From NCBI RefSeq assembly GCF_008831285.2, contig NC_045138.2:7905205-7969204 (forward strand): a DNA stretch of 64,000 bases, read 5' to 3'. Under the pieces are notes generated by a model, which was not told where the DNA came from, did no database searches, and was given only the letters and a program-made list of their open reading frames with translations. The DNA is from Nymphaea colorata. Its lineage: Eukaryota > Streptophyta > Magnoliopsida > Nymphaeales > Nymphaeaceae. Position numbers and translations under genes: made by a program. Positions 59,180 to 64,000 of the stretch are shown here, piece after piece (positions within the stretch are counted from its first letter, which is position 1; every line of letters starts with the position of its first letter).

Positions 59180-62100
59180 GAAAAAAGAGAGAAAGGAAAA
59201 TTGAAAAGTCCAAAGTTATCCACATCATTCATAAAAAGTTATATTCATGGGGATTGATGCCGTTCGATAAAAACAAGAAGAAAAAAAGATGCATGGAATA
59301 ATTGAGCACACCGTCACATAAATGTAGGGAGGCGTGATGGATGGAATTTTTCGTCTCTTTCCACCTTTCGGTTTCCGTCTTCCCTCTCCCTTTAGACCGT
59401 ACGATGTTTCTTTTTCATTCGTCTTTTTTCGAACAACTTTTTTCCAATAGTTCATTTTTTTTACGGATCGTCAAACGATTCAGTCGAAACGGTGAGTCGG
59501 CCGATTCGACGTAATATGATGTGCCCCTACATATGTTTATTATGTGGTCCATTTAGTTTTGTTTTTAACTTATTAATTTAAATATATAAATAGATACACC
59601 CATAAACAATATATCAATGTAGAAGAATTTTAAATATCTTAAATATTAAATGTTTATGTTGGATCCTTTTTCTGAATTCACATATTTTGTATTTACTGCA
59701 CCATTGAATTTAGGAATCACATGATTTACCAACAAAGATTTTAAGAGATTGGGTAGATTAAAATGTAGGAGTGGCTTTATACATATGTAATTTGTAGATT
59801 GCTCCCAATGGGTTTGACCAGAATAATCCTTTAGCCTTTCGCAGGGGACATGTGCATGATTAAAGGCAGTCCCATCAAATTTGTGAAGTCGCCTACATAA
59901 TAATTAATATATATATATATATATGCCATCTTAGCGAACAATATTCTCTTTCACACCAATTATCGGAAATAAGAAACTAAAAGAAAGAAGATGTTGGAGC
60001 AAATTTAGCGAAAAGACATATTGCCCAACTTTTCTTTCATTTCAATAGATATAGGATGGGGGGAGCTAATTCAAATCTTTAGGTAAAACGAGAACTGCCA
60101 CTACATTCAAATCTCCCTTTTTACCTTTAGTAAGATCCTGTTTCAATTGCATGTCGTGGTGATTCTAACAACTGCTTCAACTACAATATCTCTCACGACA
60201 TTTTGAACCCAACTCACATACCGTTTTAATGGGCCAACAGCTCAACCCTTGGAACGTACTACCGCCAAGCAGCCAAAACTCAAGTCTACCCAGTTCAACT
60301 TCCACCACCTATACACCCTTTACATAAAAAGAAATAATAGAAAAAACCATTTTTTTTACTTACATGCTTTTTGTCTATAAAAATATTTTTTTAATATATT
60401 GGAGGTTATTTTTCAGACAATGGGATGGAAAAGGAGAGCATAAAGGGATGGGCACACAAAGGGAAGAAAGGAGATGGGGTGCAAAAGTATGAGGCGAAGT
60501 TGGAGGTGGAAAGTGGGTTCGGGGAGGTGGGGGCTGTGCTTATCACCAACGTCCACCACACGGAGATGTATTTCAAAGAGATAGAGCTCCGAGGTCTCCC
60601 TGAGGGAGACGTCCACATAACCTGCAACTCCTGGGTCCACGCCCAAAAGGATAATCCTCAGAAGAGGCTCTTCTTCACTGACAGGGTAAATTATTGCTTC
60701 TACCGACAGGCTTTTTTTTTTTTCTTTTTCACTTGATTCCTTCATAAAATTAGTATAATAACATCCAAATTGCAAAAATTAACGGTAACAATATAAAGAT
60801 ATTTTTTTGAATTATATATATAATGACTCTTATTATTTAAAGTTACACAATTTTTATAAAAACTGTCTGATTTATTGTAATGGACGGGTAAAAGAAAAGC
60901 AAAAAAAATGTATTTAGTATTTTTATAAATTAGTATCAGTTTCTTTTTTTTTTTCAACCATTTAACATGATCATGCTAGAGGTAGGGTTAGGGCTAGGGC
61001 CATGCGGGTTCTATCTTGGCTGGCTGGCCTCTGCATTCCCATCAACTTTAATCTTTCTTGGCTTGGCCCCACTGCTTTCACATCAACTTTAAGCTTTTAC
61101 CTAAAGATTCTCTCTATCTTTGCTACACTGAGCCCTTTTTATTGTTATTAGGCCACAAGCATGATCGTTGTTATCATTATCCTGTCATATATATATATTG
61201 TACATTATGTGTCTCTGTCACTACTTGTGAGCTGGTCCTGTCATTTCTCAGCCATTTGCCATTGTCTTTAGCTAAGTCCCTGCCCCTTAAGAGAGATCCA
61301 ATTGAAGAAGACTACCTAGCTATAAATCCAAGTTAGATGTCATATCTAACCAAACTATTTCATAAAGATCGCACAAAACAAAAATTGAACGTTCAATTAA
61401 GAAATTGAATCAGACTCAGATCTAAGAAATGATATTCGATTGGATTTGAATTCACATTTAAATAAATATTTAAGCAGATTTAGATTCGAATTCAGTTTGA
61501 CTTTAAATATCCATTATTTTGAAAGGCGGTTCTTGACATATCATATGTAATAGGGTTTGGACCCAGATTGTCTGTTGTGTATTTAAAAATTGGATTTGGA
61601 TTGTGACTTCAGATTTAGATTTGAAAACAATGTAAGCTTTTCTTTTTTTGCTTGTGAATCCAATGTGTGCCTATCCAAGAAGGCAGGGAAATGGTAAAAT
61701 AATATACCATATTCTACTTCCATCCATTGACATCCTTATCTCCAATGCCAACACAAACTTCGACTTTGGTGTCAGGCCTCCTTACTAAGTAGAATGTTGC
61801 CATCAAAGCAGGTTATGTGCGCACCCTTGTGCACTAAAAATTGTGCACAGGGTTAGTACCTCTGGTTATACTAAAAAAAAAAACATATGGAAAAGTTAAA
61901 ATGTCTAAAATAGATATAAATCTTTAAAAAATACCTCAACCCTTTTTTTTTTGTTGGTCCTGTCTTGGGAGTACACAAGGGTCAAGCCAAGGGGGCGTCC
62001 CGCAGGGGCCCTGCTCTTCCCCCTTTCAAATTTTTTTTTAAATTTACATGTAAATTTTAAAAAATTTCACTTGTTTTATATAAAAATTTTGAAAAATGAT

Positions 62101-64000
62101 ATTTCAGCCTCATTCATGAAAATTGTTTGATTCGGCCCCTGATCTGCACCATTCACTTGATGGGGAGTCCATTGACGCCAGGGAAGCCACTGGCGGCCAT
62201 GTTTCTCAGCCTCCATTCTGGCCAATAGTTGCTACTATTGGCCAAAAAATCGCACGGTCAGAGTGTGTTTGATAACTGGAAATTGTGTTCTATGAAAGCA
62301 ATGTTTCATGACTTCTGTACTTATGATAGACTGTCTCAGTTAATTTAAAATATAAGGGTATTTACCTTTCTCACCATTCTTTTCTTATAAAAGGCTAGGG
62401 TCTCTTTTCAACATAAAAGGACATTTTAGTCATTCCCCATTGAGCTCGCTTCCTGGCCTATGGAGGGCAATATCAAGCGACACATTCAAATTTGGCTGGA
62501 CTTATATATATCCCAATTCATTTCCATTTCTTCTCGAAGAACCCAATCCTAACACTAGCTCCTTATATAATTCCAAATTTTGAACTCCCAGGCCAATTTG
62601 AGACGACTGTTTGTTAAACCAGCACTAAAAACTTATTACGATGGATGGTTGAGAAAACAAATCTACAATTTAAAACTAGATGATGAAATGACCATCATAT
62701 TTTTTTTCCTTATTTTTATATTTTTCTCTCAGCCCTCGTAAGTAAAATGAGTGATTTTCTCTTCATTTTGCTCATTCAATGGAATGTGCACTTAAATTTA
62801 GAATCTTTTAATAATAAGAATGGTACTAACTAGACGCACAAAAAAAACAAAAAAAACTGATGTGAAAACAGAGTTACCTGCCCAGCGCTACACCGGAAGG
62901 CCTGAAGAAGCTGAGGGCTGAGGAACTGGAGACTCTTCGCGGCAATGGCGAAGGAGAAAGAAAGACCCATGAGAGGATATACGACTACGATGTATATAAC
63001 GACTTGGGCAATCCAGATTCCAGTGATTCTTTGAAGAGGCCAGTTCTTGGTGGTAAAGAACATCCCTATCCCAGGCGCTGCAGAACCGGTCGATCCAAAT
63101 CCAAGAAAGGTGATCTCACTTATATCGAAAGTAGTTGTTATATTATATATATCTATCTATATATATAAGAATTAATTAACATGTCATGCTAAGCCTGGTA
63201 TTGCCATGTACAGATCCACAGTCTGAAACCAGAGTTGGAGCGCTGCAGACCCCTTATGTACCAAGAGACGAGGCTTTCTCAGGGGTGAAGGGAGTGACCT
63301 TCTCAGTGAAGACGTTGAAGTCGGTTCTCCACACTTTGGTCCCAAATTTGCTCTCTGTGTTGAAGGATGACACCATAGGGTTCCCCTTCTTCACAGCCAT
63401 TGATACGCTGTTCCAAGAGGGCCTTAGAATGAAGCAGCCTGGAAGCAGCACAAGCCTCCTTAATTCCGTTGTGCCCAGGATAGTGAAGTTGATGGAAGGA
63501 GAGGAGCTCCTGCAGTTCGAAGTGCCAGAGATGATTGAGAGTAAGTTCCTCCATTTAATCTTGGCTCCTTGGATAATCGATCTCCTTGCGACTTTACATG
63601 GAGAAAGAGAATCACGTTCGCGTTTGTTTCAGGGGACAAGTTTTCTTGGTTTAGAGACGAGGAGTTTGGTCGTCAGACTCTGGCGGGTCTTAACCCACTG
63701 AGCATAGAGTTACTCACGGTAAAATATTTTCACGACATCGTATACTGACAATCTTTTAGATGCCTTTTGAATTTGGAAGTTTCTTTTGTTCAATTTTTTA
63801 AATGTTTTTATTCTTCTTTGATATACTTGATCGGGGATCTGGTATCCTTCTGATCATCTATTATTTGTTGTTATTTGATTTCAATTTGCAGGAATTCCCT
63901 ATTGTCAGTAAACTCGATCCAAAGGTGTATGGCCCTCCTGAATCGGCCATCACCAAGGAGCTCGTTGAACAACAAATAAGAGGTGTCATGACCGTTGAAG
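58112..64000 (+). CDS. LOX: Plastid 13-lipoxygenase, 5' part (LOX-B), cut by window end
   Basis: Paralogue of LOX-A with the same exon phases: exons 58112-58517, 60417-60685, 62872-63109, 63214-63540, 63633-63718, and 63892 to beyond 64000. Exons 2-5 have exactly the lengths of LOX-A; exon 1 is one codon shorter. No stop or frameshift appears in the visible 478 codons. The N-terminus (MLGTQAYTL...) again looks like a plastid leader ending near 'VVVSCA', followed by the PLAT domain ('[18 protein letters not shown]') and the start of the catalytic domain ('[14 protein letters not shown]', '[15 protein letters not shown]'). The motif before the last reads EFGRQ where LOX-A has EFARQ. Iron ligands lie beyond the window, so activity cannot be judged. 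The TATA box and intact frame suggest a live gene. Confidence 0.93.
58518..60416 (+). other. LOX-B intron 1
   Basis: Intron of 1.9 kb. It contains a 35-bp direct duplication (58733-58767 and 58768-58800), a purine-rich stretch (58800-59030), (TA)n tracts at 59148-59174 and 59909-59924, and a decayed repeat near 60050-60320. No coding sequence is seen. LOX-A intron 1 is only 579 bp. Confidence 0.75.
60686..62871 (+). other. LOX-B intron 2
   Basis: Intron of 2.2 kb. It holds a copy of the 'ttgacatcc' MITE-like family at about 61380-61735 and sequence related to LOX-A intron 2 at about 61710-62280. No gene within. Confidence 0.7.

Overview
The window is nuclear DNA of a flowering plant. It has split genes with GT-AG introns and AT-rich introns and spacers. 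A 13-lipoxygenase gene carries a chloroplast-type leader, and there are LINE, Copia, hAT-like and PIF/Harbinger-like elements and long (TA)n tracts. I cannot name the species. Only two gene models look functional, and they are tandem paralogues on the + strand. LOX-A (4864-13315) is complete: nine exons, 922 codons. LOX-B (58112 to the window edge) shows its first six exons, in the same phases, with exons 2-5 of the same lengths as in LOX-A. The copies lie about 53 kb apart and share several kb of 5' flank (about 350-4860 against 54280-58110), so the duplication included the promoter. Both have a TATATAA box about 90-110 bp before the ATG, and the same minisatellite monomer about 1.0-1.4 kb upstream.

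Layout: 1-4860 is the LOX-A 5' flank with MITEs, a minisatellite and a TC-rich leader. 4864-13315 is LOX-A. 13316-14390 is spacer. About 14340-15730 is a decayed LINE on the minus strand. 15731-51062 is one Copia retrotransposon on the minus strand, cut in two inside the integrase. Its 3' LTR and RT/RNase H half lie at 15731-18600, and its gag/protease half, primer-binding site and truncated 5' LTR lie at 48850-51062. About 51060-54280 is repeat-rich spacer. 54280-58110 is the LOX-B 5' flank, and 58112-64000 is LOX-B.

The roughly 30 kb wedged into the Copia element (about 18605-48850) is a direct array of four diverged units of about 6 kb (A, B, C, D). Units A-C carry a dead fragment of a BCS1-like AAA-ATPase on the minus strand, abutting a second, shorter copy of the same exon on the plus strand. 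Unit C is interrupted by a 3.3 kb insertion with an inverted repeat of about 0.8 kb per arm. Unit D is interrupted by a segment carrying exon fragments that resemble an NADPH:quinone reductase and a plasma-membrane H+-ATPase, and by a 1.28 kb hAT-like element whose 8-bp target site can be checked against the empty sites in units A and C.

The two LOX genes would both make plastid 13-lipoxygenases, the entry enzymes for jasmonate and green-leaf volatiles. Nothing else in the window looks like a working partner gene. I found no tRNA, rRNA or CRISPR.
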